Program-made: the position numbers and the translations under genes
The notes under the pieces: generated by a model
The model's database searches: none
What the model saw: only the letters and a program-made list of their open reading frames with translations
What the model was told of the DNA's origin: nothing
DNA from: UBA11591 sp040220895
Lineage (GTDB): Bacteria; Bacteroidota; Bacteroidia; Flavobacteriales_E; Vicingaceae
Length of the DNA stretch: 64,000 bases
NCBI GenBank assembly: GCA_040220895.1
Contig: JAVJVY010000001.1
Location: forward strand, 204,721-268,720
Direction of reading: 5' to 3'
Shown here: in pieces, positions 15,397 through 24,866 of the stretch
Numbering within the stretch: position 1 is the stretch's first letter
Layout: the number at the start of each line of letters is the position of its first letter

Positions 15397-17637
15397 ATGA
15401 CACATGTTTACACTTTTTTAAAATCATTATGCATTGCATCAACAGGGTTGTTGATGCTCTTAATACCTAAAATAAGCTCGGCTCAGATAAGCACCTTTCC
15501 CTACACGGAAACATTTGGTGCCTCTGGCTGCGGCTTACCTACCGGCTTCTCCAATACCGGTTCTGACCCGTGGGATTTTCAAAATACCAGTGAAACCTAC
15601 ATGGAAGGATTGGATCATACTTCTGGCGGTGGTTGTTTTGCCAGTATGGACGATTCGGGCGGAGCGGCAGATGATTCCTGCGTACTTACCTCACCGACCT
15701 TTGACTTGACTTCCATTCCCGGTGCACAGCTAAGGTTTTGGTGGCAAAACAGCAACTCGACCACTTCTGCTCCCGATTTAACAGGACCCAGACCCTGGTC
15801 GAATTTATACGTTGATATATCCACCAATGGAGGAACCACCTGGACCAGGGATGTTGTAGCCCTTGAAGATAGCCAGCAAATTGGCTGGGCAGAAGCCATT
15901 GTAAATTTGGCACCTTACGTTTCTTCCAGTACAGTTATCCGTTTCAGGGGCTTGGAAACCAGGTCCTTCAGAAGTGATTTATCGCTGGACGATATCCTTA
16001 TTTTTGAGCCACAACAATGGGATGCAGAATTGGCGGCTATTATCAACCCGGTAAGCGGCGGTTGTGGAGACGCAGCAGCTACTGTAGAGATTCAGGTTGT
16101 GAATAATGGCGTTGATACCATCACATCCCTGCCCGTGTTTTATCAGAAAGATGGCGGAACTCCGGTTGTGGATACCATCACAACGACAATACTCCCCGCC
16201 TCTTCTTTAACGCATGTTTTTTCGACCAACCTGGATTTATCGGTTGCCGGTAACGTAAATCTGAAGGTTTGGACGGACCTGGCTCTGGACAGCGTTTTTA
16301 CCAATGATACTTTGAGTGCAGTGATTATCATCGCGCCTACCATTTCCTCGTATCCTTACTATCAGGATTTTGAAGCGGGACAGGCTGGATGGGTAATGTC
16401 TGGCATTAATTCATCATGGGCTTTTGGTACGCCTAACAAGAATATTATTCAGGGAGCAGCATCAGGAGTTAACGCTTTTGTGAACGGAGGTTTAACAGGA
16501 ACCTATAACGTAAATGAGAATTCAGAAGTGACAGGCCCTTGCTTTAATTTCTCTTCAACTCAAGGCGAGCTTTGGGTTTCTCTTGACATCTGGTACGATG
16601 CCGAATTCAGTTGGGACGGTGCCGTGCTTCAGTATTCCACCGATGACGGAATAAGCTGGAGCAACGTCGGAGATCTTAATGACCCTTTCAATTGGTACAC
16701 GGACGGTTCCATCAATGGAAATCCCGGCGGACAACAAGTGGGTTGGAGCGGCACTGGAACCAGCGGTTCGCAGGCATGGATCAATGCCAAGCACGCATTG
16801 CCGGCGTCCATATCGAACAATAGCAAGGTAATTTTCCGAATTGCTTTTGGATCTGACGGTTCGGTAGTGGACGACGGCTTTGCTTTTGACAACTTCGCCG
16901 TTGTGGATTATTCTGAAGTAGATCTTGGACCTGATCAATTGTCGCTGTGCGGAACTAGCCAGACGATACTTAAATCGGGTGCAATGTCCTGGGGTGACCA
17001 CTTATGGAGTACGACTGAGACAACTGACAGCATCATTGTGAGCACTCAAGGTCAGTATTGGGTAGAATTCACAGACACGATTTTGGATTTTACCTCATCA
17101 GATACCATTGTGATCATTGAGTCCACACCACCCAACATCAATTTTACATCGGCTTTTGATACCATTGCACTGAATTCATCGACGGTATTGGATCCTCAGC
17201 TGCCATTTGACTTGGATTACATTTGGACGCCCGGTAACTTTACCTTCCCTTACCTGTTAATCAGAGGGACAGATTATGGTGTTGGCACGTATGTCTTCAA
17301 CCTGAAAGTAACGGATTCCGTGCTTTGTTCTGATCAGGCTAGCATTACAGTGACCATCGTCGACTTCACCGGTTTGGATGAAGAGGAAAGTGCTTCCATC
17401 AGCTTATACCCGAACCCTGTAAGTGATTACCTGAATGTTCAGTTGTCGGGAATCACTTCTGATCAGGTCGTGTTGGAGCTTTTCGGAATGGATGGAAAGC
17501 GGCACTTCAGCAGACAATTGGATGCATATAACACAGATCAAACGGTTATAGACCTGAGAGATTTGGCCAGTGGCATGTACACCCTTGTGGTAAGTACAGA
17601 AAATGGCAGAATGACAGAGATCATCGTCAAGCAATAA
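15397..17637 (+). CDS. Large secreted T9SS cargo protein with MAM-like/jelly-roll domains
   Basis: The 746-residue protein has a signal peptide (LCIASTGLLMLLIPKISSAQ). Residues about 35-205 form a beta-sandwich resembling MAM or choice-of-anchor domains (TFDLTSIPGAQLRFWWQNSN, DISTNGGTTWTRD, SDLSLDDILIFEP). A CARDB-like segment follows (VNNGVDTITSLPVFYQKDGG), then a second jelly-roll of the same sort (WYDAEFSWDGAVLQYSTDDG), a PKD-like part, and a C-terminal T9SS type A domain (ISLYPNPVSDYLNVQLSG to the end IIVKQ). It should be exported and held at the cell surface. There is no enzyme motif, so adhesion or structure is the likely role. A terminator follows the gene. Confidence 0.85.
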   Translation: MTHVYTFLKSLCIASTGLLMLLIPKISSAQISTFPYTETFGASGCGLPTGFSNTGSDPWDFQNTSETYMEGLDHTSGGGCFASMDDSGGAADDSCVLTSPTFDLTSIPGAQLRFWWQNSNSTTSAPDLTGPRPWSNLYVDISTNGGTTWTRDVVALEDSQQIGWAEAIVNLAPYVSSSTVIRFRGLETRSFRSDLSLDDILIFEPQQWDAELAAIINPVSGGCGDAAATVEIQVVNNGVDTITSLPVFYQKDGGTPVVDTITTTILPASSLTHVFSTNLDLSVAGNVNLKVWTDLALDSVFTNDTLSAVIIIAPTISSYPYYQDFEAGQAGWVMSGINSSWAFGTPNKNIIQGAASGVNAFVNGGLTGTYNVNENSEVTGPCFNFSSTQGELWVSLDIWYDAEFSWDGAVLQYSTDDGISWSNVGDLNDPFNWYTDGSINGNPGGQQVGWSGTGTSGSQAWINAKHALPASISNNSKVIFRIAFGSDGSVVDDGFAFDNFAVVDYSEVDLGPDQLSLCGTSQTILKSGAMSWGDHLWSTTETTDSIIVSTQGQYWVEFTDTILDFTSSDTIVIIESTPPNINFTSAFDTIALNSSTVLDPQLPFDLDYIWTPGNFTFPYLLIRGTDYGVGTYVFNLKVTDSVLCSDQASITVTIVDFTGLDEEESASISLYPNPVSDYLNVQLSGITSDQVVLELFGMDGKRHFSRQLDAYNTDQTVIDLRDLASGMYTLVVSTENGRMTEIIVKQ

Positions 17638-17659
17638 GATTTCTGGCCATCAGAAACCA

Positions 17660-17690
17660 GCCGGGGCCTTTGGTCCCGGCTTTTTTATTT
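17660..17690 (+). terminator. Terminator of the T9SS cargo gene
   Basis: A GCCGGGGCC-ttt-GGTCCCGGC hairpin is followed by TTTTTTATTT, 23 bp after the stop at 17637. Confidence 0.9.
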
Positions 17691-17746
17691 ACGCCTGGTG
17701 CGGCTTAAATGCAATAAAAAGATCGTTGAAACTTCTACCAATATTC

Positions 17747-19651
17747 CTAATTGGCCATTCGCTTATTGTAATACCAAAGGCCGGCGATAACGGCAATGGA
17801 GAATGCCTGGGCAACCATGGTCTGAACGGTGGGATATATACCCAATATGCCCATACGGATATTCCAGGAAAGCGATTGAACACCAACCGTGCCACTTTCC
17901 TGCAATGCATGCACGCCCTCACCGGTGAGAATAACAGCCAAAACAACAATGATGGCCGAAGAAAACAAAAAGACCTTCCTGAGGTTGATCCTTGTAAAAA
18001 GCTTTAATATGGCCCAGGACAAAAACGTAACAATAACCGTCGCGATGATCAGACCGAGCCAAATTCCGGCAGAATCATCGGGTGAATCTACCTTTAATGA
18101 TGACAAGAAGATCACCGATTCAAAAGCCTCCCTAAACACTACGATAAAGGAAAACACCGTTAGTCCAAACATTTTATTGCTGTCAATGAGCGATACAATC
18201 CGCTCTTCAACAAACTTTCGCCATTTGGAGACTTCGGTTTTACTGTGCAACCAGAAACCCATAAAAACCAGCACACCTGCCGCAAAGAGTGTCAATGATC
18301 CTTCCATCAACTCTCGGCTGGCAACGCTCCAGGAAACCAGCTGGTCAATAAAAAACCAACCCATCGCTCCGAACAGTACAGCAGCTATCCAACCGGCGTG
18401 AACCCACATCATTGCCTTTTCGGCCTTCAGCGACTTTAAGATGGCCAGTATCGAAATGATGATGAGAAAGGCTTCGAGGCCTTCTCTGATAAGGATGGAT
18501 GAGGCTAAAAATGTGGTAAATAAAAGTCCCTTAGACTGACCTTCGAGCAGTGCACCAGCCTCGTTTAGAACTGTGACTGATTCATTGGCAAGATTTTCCA
18601 CTTCGCTTAATTCCATGCGATTTTTAATGGCATTTCGAAGACCCATCATTGATTGCTCTAGGCGACCCACCATCTGTGCGTCGCTGGCCGCAAGCCTGTT
18701 TTCAACCGGCTCAACACCTTCGAGGTAGGCTTTCAATGCAAATTCGAAAGCCAAGTCAATGGCTCCCTTTTTGTACTCATTTAAGCTTGTTTCCACGTAC
18801 TTCTTTGCCAGATCGATTGTGCTTCCCTGGAATTGACCAATGCGATATTGCCTGATCGCGGTAAGATCAAGTTCATTCTGGCCGTAGTTAGCCATTAGTT
18901 CTTCATCTGAAAGTGTTGCCGCCTCGAGGAGTGAAACGGGAATTTCATCCGAACTTATTTCTGTCATCGCCTTCGGATGTCCAAGGGAGGTAATGTAAAA
19001 TGCCACGGCCCAGATTTCTTCTTCCGAGAGGCTTTCGATGGGCATCATTCCCGTTCCGGGGATTCCCAGACGAATGGTATTGTATACCTGAAAGGGAGAG
19101 AGCTTTCCAAGGCGAACAGAATCGTAAAAATCAGAAGGTCGTGGATCAAGGCTCGATGCAAGTGGGCCCTGTCCATCAGCCTTTTCTCCGTGACATGAAG
19201 AACAATTTATTTGATACAACGATGCACCTTCTGCAATATTCGGCCAGGATGCTGGCGCATTTGACACCAAATTTAATGCCAGGATTGATTTTTTGATTTC
19301 ACGACATCGATTGGATATATCTTTGGCCGTGCTTTTTTGAGCTATAGCCTTTCCCAATTCAATAAGTTTCATTGAAATGCCAGCGCTGTCTTCTACCGCG
19401 ACTTCGGCCGTAAGCCTCTTGAAATGATCAATGGTGATGGCTGAAAATTCACTCATCTCCCGGAACTCAAATTCATTGATCACCACACCACTATCCACCG
19501 CATTAGGGTAGTCCCTATCAATATAATCCAACATACTTATCAGTGTGCGGGCATCGCTGTCTATACTGGAAGAGAAACTTAGGAAAGGGATAAATAAAAA
19601 GAATATCAAGAAGACCTTATTAACCAAATAATTGGTTGGTTTTCCAGTCAT
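17747..19651 (-). CDS. Cytochrome c-FTR1 fusion iron permease
   Basis: The protein is about 634 residues from the ATG at 19651, with a signal peptide (VFLIFFLFIPFLSFSSS). The N-terminal periplasmic half has a class I haem c domain: NCSSCHGEKADGQGP (CXXCH near residues 150-154) and a methionine ligand in GTGMMPIESL. The C-terminal half is an FTR1/EfeU-type permease of about seven helices with both iron-binding motifs, REGLEAFLII (near 388) and REAFESVIFL (near 505). It should import iron across the inner membrane, with the haem domain perhaps oxidising Fe(II) before transport, as the multicopper oxidase does for yeast Ftr1. The ATG at 19690 is an alternative that puts extra residues before the signal. 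No Fur box was recognised. Confidence 0.9.
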   Translation of the reverse strand: MTGKPTNYLVNKVFLIFFLFIPFLSFSSSIDSDARTLISMLDYIDRDYPNAVDSGVVINEFEFREMSEFSAITIDHFKRLTAEVAVEDSAGISMKLIELGKAIAQKSTAKDISNRCREIKKSILALNLVSNAPASWPNIAEGASLYQINCSSCHGEKADGQGPLASSLDPRPSDFYDSVRLGKLSPFQVYNTIRLGIPGTGMMPIESLSEEEIWAVAFYITSLGHPKAMTEISSDEIPVSLLEAATLSDEELMANYGQNELDLTAIRQYRIGQFQGSTIDLAKKYVETSLNEYKKGAIDLAFEFALKAYLEGVEPVENRLAASDAQMVGRLEQSMMGLRNAIKNRMELSEVENLANESVTVLNEAGALLEGQSKGLLFTTFLASSILIREGLEAFLIIISILAILKSLKAEKAMMWVHAGWIAAVLFGAMGWFFIDQLVSWSVASRELMEGSLTLFAAGVLVFMGFWLHSKTEVSKWRKFVEERIVSLIDSNKMFGLTVFSFIVVFREAFESVIFLSSLKVDSPDDSAGIWLGLIIATVIVTFLSWAILKLFTRINLRKVFLFSSAIIVVLAVILTGEGVHALQESGTVGVQSLSWNIRMGILGIYPTVQTMVAQAFSIAVIAGLWYYNKRMAN

Positions 19652-19751
19652 CACAAGCGGTTTTTTCAGGCAATAGGGCAAGAAATGCAAAGTTTCCGTT
19701 AATTTATTGTCAAGATTACGGAAGATTTAAATAAAAAAAGCCAAGATTGCA

Positions 19752-19767
19752 TACCCTAATAAGGGTA
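19752..19767. promoter_or_regulatory. Palindrome TACCCT-AATA-AGGGTA, possible operator
   Basis: A perfect 6-bp inverted repeat with a 4-base spacer lies in the 157-bp divergent region between the iron permease and the patatin gene. It has no T-run, so it is not a terminator. It could be an operator for either gene. It does not match the Fur consensus as I know it. Confidence 0.4.
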
Positions 19768-19808
19768 AACTTCCTGCCAATCACGCGGTATTAAACACAT
19801 TATCAAGA

Positions 19809-20579
19809 ATGATCAATTGGAAAGAATTAATAGGAGTAGAAGAGAAAACGGGACTTTCATTAAGTGGAGGTGCCGTCTACGGTGCCGCACATATCGGAGT
19901 CATTCAAGCACTCGAAGAATATGATATTAAAATCAATAGCGTCGCAGGAACAAGCATAGGAGCATTTGTTGGAGCATTATACACCTTTGGAATGAAAAGT
20001 GACGAAATGAAAGAGGCCCTTGCAGATATTGATTGGTTCGACATTTCGTCGATTTCACTATCCAAATTCGGCCTTTTATCCAATCGAAAAATGGGTAAAT
20101 TCATAGAAAAGCACATTGGTAAGGCGCATTTTGAGGATGCCAAGATCAGTCTTGACATTATCGCCACTGACATCACCACGGGTCAAGCCGTTGTGCTGAA
20201 CCAGGGGTCGGTCGTGGATGCTGTCATTGCCAGTGCAAGCATTCCTGGTATTTTCAATCCCATTGAAAAAGATGGCATGCTGCTGTGTGACGGCGGTATG
20301 GTAGAAAATCTTCCAATTTCACCGCTGAAAGCTCGAAAGCTGGACAGAATCATCGCCGTTGATCTGAACTCTAAGATTCATGCAAAGCGACCGGAGAACA
20401 TCATAGAATTGCTAATGAATGCTTTTCATTATACCCTGATGAATTCGACCAAACACGTGGCTCCAGACGCCGACTTATTAATACAACCCGATCTATCGGC
20501 ATTCAATAGGTACGATACCAAACAAACCAAAGAGTTGATCGCCAAGGGCTATGAAACAACGATTTCTGCTTTAAAGTAA
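19809..20579 (+). CDS. Patatin-like phospholipase
   Basis: This 256-residue protein has the patatin serine-aspartate dyad: oxyanion loop SGGAVYGAAHIG, nucleophile in GTSIG (S49) and the aspartate in CDGGMVENLP (D161). It has no signal peptide or membrane helix, so it is probably a cytoplasmic lipid acyl hydrolase of the RssA/YlbK type, acting on phospholipids or other acyl esters. The ATG at 19809 is followed at once by family sequence. It is divergent from the iron permease. Confidence 0.92.
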   Translation: MINWKELIGVEEKTGLSLSGGAVYGAAHIGVIQALEEYDIKINSVAGTSIGAFVGALYTFGMKSDEMKEALADIDWFDISSISLSKFGLLSNRKMGKFIEKHIGKAHFEDAKISLDIIATDITTGQAVVLNQGSVVDAVIASASIPGIFNPIEKDGMLLCDGGMVENLPISPLKARKLDRIIAVDLNSKIHAKRPENIIELLMNAFHYTLMNSTKHVAPDADLLIQPDLSAFNRYDTKQTKELIAKGYETTISALK

Positions 20580-20600
20580 CTATTGACTTAAAAGGGATAT

Positions 20601-21260
20601 TCAGTTGACTTCGTTGAAAACCCGATTGCGGTCTACGAAATATGCGATGATTACAAAAAGCCACTGAAACTGACTGGCCCAGGCAATGGTTGCAACATCA
20701 GGAGGTGGAGGTCCGAAAAGGTTTGATAATTCAATGACCACAAAGAGAAGAATTAATGCCATGAGACCATACCTTCCGAAGTTGTTTTTAGCCGCCGTAC
20801 TTCGAATGTACAGGTAAACACCGCCAAAGAAAAAGACGGCTTCCAATACAATGGTCAACCAGGCGTAATTCCAGAAACCCAATCCAAAGCGGGACTCACC
20901 CCAAGGAGTTGCCGGTAAATCTGGCCGATGAACCAAAAGGTCCAGAAACCAATGCGAAAGAACACAAGTAAAAATGACCAGGGCGTAGGCCTGTTTTTTG
21001 GTGATCATCCAGGTAACCAATCCGCACAGGGCCGCCCATATGGCAACCATCAACAAACTGTGGGAAATGGGATAGTGAATAAAATCCAGCGGTGTTACAA
21101 CGGTAATGCCGGGTTCAATTGCAACTTCCTCCAGGCCCAATAGTAGCAAATTGGGCCAGAGCAGGTCCAAAAACTGGGCAGCAATAAATAATACGGCAAG
21201 TGAAATACCGGGAGCTAACTTTTTTGCGGCAAAACCGACGCCAAAATGACCTATGAACAT
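20601..21260 (-). CDS. Polytopic membrane protein (YdjM/DUF457-like)
   Basis: This 219-residue inner-membrane protein has about six hydrophobic spans. Histidine and aspartate residues lie where YdjM-type membrane-bound metal-dependent hydrolases have them: MFIGHFGVGFAAK at the start, FLDLLWP, PISHSLL, and LSHWFLDLLVHRPDLP. The family is often named hydrolase, but no activity is well shown. It ends 22 bp from the convergent patatin stop. The family call rests on the His/Asp pattern and the overall topology. Confidence 0.7.
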   Translation of the reverse strand: MFIGHFGVGFAAKKLAPGISLAVLFIAAQFLDLLWPNLLLLGLEEVAIEPGITVVTPLDFIHYPISHSLLMVAIWAALCGLVTWMITKKQAYALVIFTCVLSHWFLDLLVHRPDLPATPWGESRFGLGFWNYAWLTIVLEAVFFFGGVYLYIRSTAAKNNFGRYGLMALILLFVVIELSNLFGPPPPDVATIAWASQFQWLFVIIAYFVDRNRVFNEVN

Positions 21261-21350
21261 GCTTGTTGAATTGTCATCCGAAAATAAAGTATTTTAATTA
21301 GCTTTAATTCAGGCTCATCCAACTATGGATCAAAATTGAAAGGCAATCCA

Positions 21351-21358
21351 TATATTCG
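21351..21358 (+). promoter_or_regulatory. Possible -7 box TATATTCG
   Basis: This is one mismatch from TAnnTTTG, 23 bases before the ATG at 21382. It is supported only by position. Confidence 0.33.
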
Positions 21359-21381
21359 CTTGGTTGATTTAATAAAAAAAT

Positions 21382-22854
21382 ATGGTAAAGCATCTCGCCA
21401 TCGTCACGCTATTTGCGGTAAGCACGGTATTTTATATTCAGGCCCAGACCTATTGTACTCCAAGTTTTTCAAGCGGATGCACTTTTAATAATTACATATC
21501 CAGTGTCAGTGTTGGTGGTATGAGCAATACGGCCAGTGGGTGCACGGTATCCAACTATACCAACAAGGTAGCCACCATGGATGCCGGAGATACCATTCCA
21601 ATGACCGTCACAACAGCCGGTTGGGATGGTATAGCCATTTACGTTGATCTGAATAACGACGGCGACATGACCGACGCAGGTGAAATGCTCTACGTCAAAT
21701 ACACGGCCAATCAGCCACCAATAACCTACAACTTTAACATTACCATTCCGGCCAGTACTTCTCCGGGCAATCACCGGTTTCGTGTGAATTGTGGAAATGG
21801 TGGGTCCGTTGGCGGTGGTAACCCATGTGTGAGCGCAGCGTACGGAAATTTTCATGACTATACCCTATCTGTTAACAACAATTGTCCGTCTGATTCCAAT
21901 TTAACCGTCACCAACATCACACCTAGCAGTGCGAGTATTTCATGGGCACCGCGGAATGGTATTGGCTATGAATACATATTAGATACCCTTGCTTCCACTC
22001 CAACATCGGCAGGAACCCCCACCACAACCACCAGTTTCTCTCCCAGCAATCTTACCAACGGAACGCATTATTATTTTCACATTCGCACCAGTTGTGGTAA
22101 TGGTCAATTCTCGGCATGGGGAATGATTGACTTTGTGGCTTGTACGACGCCCAATGCCCAAATCAATCAATCAGGCAACGTCAGCCTTTGCCGAGGCGAT
22201 ACAGTATTGTTGACTGTGCCCTTTGATAGCTCTTACAACTACACCTGGTTCCGCAATGGCACTAAAATCCCGGGGCAAAATGCAAATTCAATTCAAGTGA
22301 TCACCTTTCCGGCCAAATACCATGTTGAGGTCGAAACTTTTCCGGGTTGCATGTCAATCAGCGACGTGGCCGATGTCAAGATCTACGACAAGCCAGGTGC
22401 ACCGGTACTGACCGTCAACGGCAGTCAATTGTTAACCGCGGGCTTTTTCTCTTACCAATGGTTTCTTAACGGAACATTGATCAGCGGTTCTAATGGTCCC
22501 AGTCATCTGGCTTTGTCGAATGGAAGCTATTTTGTGATTGGAACCGACAGTAATGGATGTTCTGCAGGATCAGATACAGTGGAATTGACAACTGTTGGCT
22601 TATCGGATGTTGAAGGTCAATCTCTTTTAAAGGTATTCCCAAATCCCACGACGAATGTGTTGAATATCAGCCTGGAAACCGACGCATCTTGGCGTGCCAA
22701 ATTTTACAACCTTCAAGGTGTTCTGCTGGAACAACGCGACGTCGTTAATGAGCAAAGTGTTCAATTAGACCTGGGGGATTATTCCAAAGGTTCTTACTTT
22801 CTGATAGTCGAAACAGCTGGACGTGGCATGCAGCGCCTGATCGTGCTTCATTGA
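21382..22854 (+). CDS. Secreted GEVED-domain protein with T9SS sorting domain
   Basis: The 490-residue protein has a short signal peptide (HLAIVTLFAVSTVFYIQAQ). It then carries a GEVED domain (YCTPSFSSGCTFNNYISSV, IAIYVDLNNDGDMTDAGEML, with the calcium-like loop DLNNDGD), a fibronectin III domain (LTVTNITPSSASISW) and an Ig-like segment (GNVSLCRGDTVLLTVPFDSS). It ends in a T9SS type A domain (LLKVFPNPTTNVLNISL to RLIVLH). It should be surface-exposed or released. No catalytic motif is present, and adhesion or matrix binding is most likely. It converges on folC with an 11-bp gap. Confidence 0.87.
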   Translation: MVKHLAIVTLFAVSTVFYIQAQTYCTPSFSSGCTFNNYISSVSVGGMSNTASGCTVSNYTNKVATMDAGDTIPMTVTTAGWDGIAIYVDLNNDGDMTDAGEMLYVKYTANQPPITYNFNITIPASTSPGNHRFRVNCGNGGSVGGGNPCVSAAYGNFHDYTLSVNNNCPSDSNLTVTNITPSSASISWAPRNGIGYEYILDTLASTPTSAGTPTTTTSFSPSNLTNGTHYYFHIRTSCGNGQFSAWGMIDFVACTTPNAQINQSGNVSLCRGDTVLLTVPFDSSYNYTWFRNGTKIPGQNANSIQVITFPAKYHVEVETFPGCMSISDVADVKIYDKPGAPVLTVNGSQLLTAGFFSYQWFLNGTLISGSNGPSHLALSNGSYFVIGTDSNGCSAGSDTVELTTVGLSDVEGQSLLKVFPNPTTNVLNISLETDASWRAKFYNLQGVLLEQRDVVNEQSVQLDLGDYSKGSYFLIVETAGRGMQRLIVLH

Positions 22855-22865
22855 TTAAAAAAGCG

Positions 22866-24086
22866 CTAGAGCACCTCGGCTACCACAAAGGTACTTCCAC
22901 CGACAAAAACCAAATCGTTTGTGCCCGCAGCCTTTTTCGCTGTCGTAAAGGCTTTTTGAACGCTGTCGAATGGTTTACCCGTTAAACCTAGGTCTAGGGC
23001 AATCTTATAGAGCTTATATACATCCATTCCTCTTGGAACATCGGGACAGCAGAAATAATAGGTAGCTCCCGCCGGCATCAGGTCAAGGATTTCTTCAGCA
23101 TTTTTGTCAACCACGCTGCCCCACACGACATGCAATTCATCGAAGGACTCTTTTTCAAGGCTGCCAAGCATGGTCAGGATGCCTTCTTTGTTATGGGCTA
23201 TATCGGCAATCACCTTCGGTTTTTCTGACAGCAATTCCCATCTTCCGCGCAAACCGGTATTGATAACGACATTAGCAAATGCCCCCTTTAAGACCTTATC
23301 GGTGAATTGATAACCCATATCATTCAATACCTCGATGGCATTCAATACCGTGCCTTGATTCTCTGTTTGAAAATGTCCTGAAATGTCCATGGGATAAAGG
23401 GCAAATTCATGATCTTCCGCATAGGTAATGGGAGAATCGGTTTCACTAACCTTCTTTTCAAAGACGTCGCGAATCTGTTCTAAAGCAGATCCAATGACCA
23501 CCGGAGTCCCCGCTTTGATGATGCCTGCTTTTTCGAAGGCGATGTCCTCTAAGCGATTTCCCAAAAATCGCATGTGGTCGTGGCCAATATTGGTAATGAT
23601 TGATAACAAGGGATTTAATACATTGGTGCTGTCCAACCGACCACCCATCCCTGTTTCTACAATGGCAATATCTACTTGTTCTTCTGAAAAATAATCGAAA
23701 GCCAGGGCAACGGTCCATTCAAAGAAGGACGGGGATATTTCCTTTACCTCCTTCAAGTTTTTATTTACAAAATCGACTACTTTTTCCTGGGGTATCATTT
23801 GTCCGTTTATTTTGATCCTTTCCCTAAAATCGATCAAATGCGGTGAAGTGTAAAGACCTGTCTTCAATCCCGACTCCTGAAAGACAGAAGCCAACATATG
23901 AGATACAGAACCCTTACCATTTGTTCCTGCGATGTGAATGGACTTAAAATTTCGTTCCGGATTTCCAACCATGGCAAGCAGACGAATGGTGTTATCCAAA
24001 TCGGCCTTGTAAGCCGCTTGTCCAATCCGCTGGTATATAGGCAGTTGCTCGTACAGGTATTTCAGACTCTCTTTGTAATCCATCAT
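22866..24086 (-). CDS. folC: Folylpolyglutamate synthase / dihydrofolate synthase
   Basis: FolC adds glutamate to dihydropteroate and to reduced folates using ATP. The 406-residue length is typical. The Mur-ligase-type P-loop is GTNGKGSVSHMLAS, with the folate segment YTSPHLIDFRERI and the VETGMGGRLDSTNVL loop. The start is ATG 24086, immediately repeated at 24083, and it overlaps the TonB stop by 4 bp (ATGA), so it is translationally coupled to the exbB-exbD-tonB genes upstream, although its job is metabolic. Confidence 0.95.
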   Translation of the reverse strand: MMDYKESLKYLYEQLPIYQRIGQAAYKADLDNTIRLLAMVGNPERNFKSIHIAGTNGKGSVSHMLASVFQESGLKTGLYTSPHLIDFRERIKINGQMIPQEKVVDFVNKNLKEVKEISPSFFEWTVALAFDYFSEEQVDIAIVETGMGGRLDSTNVLNPLLSIITNIGHDHMRFLGNRLEDIAFEKAGIIKAGTPVVIGSALEQIRDVFEKKVSETDSPITYAEDHEFALYPMDISGHFQTENQGTVLNAIEVLNDMGYQFTDKVLKGAFANVVINTGLRGRWELLSEKPKVIADIAHNKEGILTMLGSLEKESFDELHVVWGSVVDKNAEEILDLMPAGATYYFCCPDVPRGMDVYKLYKIALDLGLTGKPFDSVQKAFTTAKKAAGTNDLVFVGGSTFVVAEVL

Positions 24087-24865
24087 CCTTTCAACAGGAA
24101 GGTAAATACTATTTGACCCTTCTGTTGTTCAGGGGCCTGAGGGTTAGTGTCGAATTTAGTGCTTAGGGCTGCTTCTTTGGCTATCTTATACAGTAGGGCA
24201 CTTGTGGTAGTGCTTCCCCGTGCTCCAGGATTGGCACGCACAACCTTGCCATATTTGTCTACGACTATGTCAACAACTACCTTTCCCTCTTCCTGGGAAT
24301 CATCCCTGACATCGGGTCTTTTAACCATGCTGCGACCACCCAGCCCTATAAGCTCGAAACCGGTCCCACCTGCACCGCCGGTATAGTTGCGGCTTTCCAT
24401 GGATCCACTTGGATCGCCTTGATCACCCTGTTGCCCGGTTATCCCATCGCTCGAAGACTTGCTCTCTGATTTATTCTTCCATTTGGATAGGGCCTTTGAG
24501 AGCTCTTTGCTCGGTTTGGGCTCTTCTTTAACTTCTTCCTTTTTTATGTTTTCAGATTCAGAGGTTTTTAAGGCGGGCGCATCTTCAGCATTCTGGGTCA
24601 GCACTTTTTCCTGAGCACTTGATTGAACCTGCTCAACATCAACATCTTCTGTCTCTTCTGGTGAATTGTTCTGAATGGCAGCCTGGGCCTGTTCGTTTCC
24701 CGATCCCCGATTGTCGGTTCCAAAATTTATCAAGATTCCTTCTTCAGGAGGAGGTGGTTCGAGGTAGGTTAGGCCGGTCAGAATGAAAAGCAGTATAAGC
24801 AAGACATGAAAGGCGATGGTGCCGATCAATCCGTAACGCTCACTTTTTTCTATACTGCTGTCCAT
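24083..24865 (-). CDS. tonB: TonB-family energy transducer
   Basis: TonB links the ExbB/ExbD proton channel to outer-membrane receptors. The 260-residue protein starts at ATG 24865, one base after the ExbD stop; a longer frame to 24919 would overlap exbD. It has one N-terminal membrane helix (GTIAFHVLLILLFILTGL), a Pro-containing start of the periplasmic part (YLEPPPPEEG), a long acidic/lysine linker, and a C-terminal TonB fold (VVVDIVVDKYGKVVRA, TALLYKIAKEAALSTKF, GQIVFTFLLKG). It lies in the order exbB-exbD-tonB-folC with overlaps or one-base gaps throughout. Confidence 0.92.
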   Translation of the reverse strand: MDSSIEKSERYGLIGTIAFHVLLILLFILTGLTYLEPPPPEEGILINFGTDNRGSGNEQAQAAIQNNSPEETEDVDVEQVQSSAQEKVLTQNAEDAPALKTSESENIKKEEVKEEPKPSKELSKALSKWKNKSESKSSSDGITGQQGDQGDPSGSMESRNYTGGAGGTGFELIGLGGRSMVKRPDVRDDSQEEGKVVVDIVVDKYGKVVRANPGARGSTTTSALLYKIAKEAALSTKFDTNPQAPEQQKGQIVFTFLLKG

Positions 24866-24866
24866 T

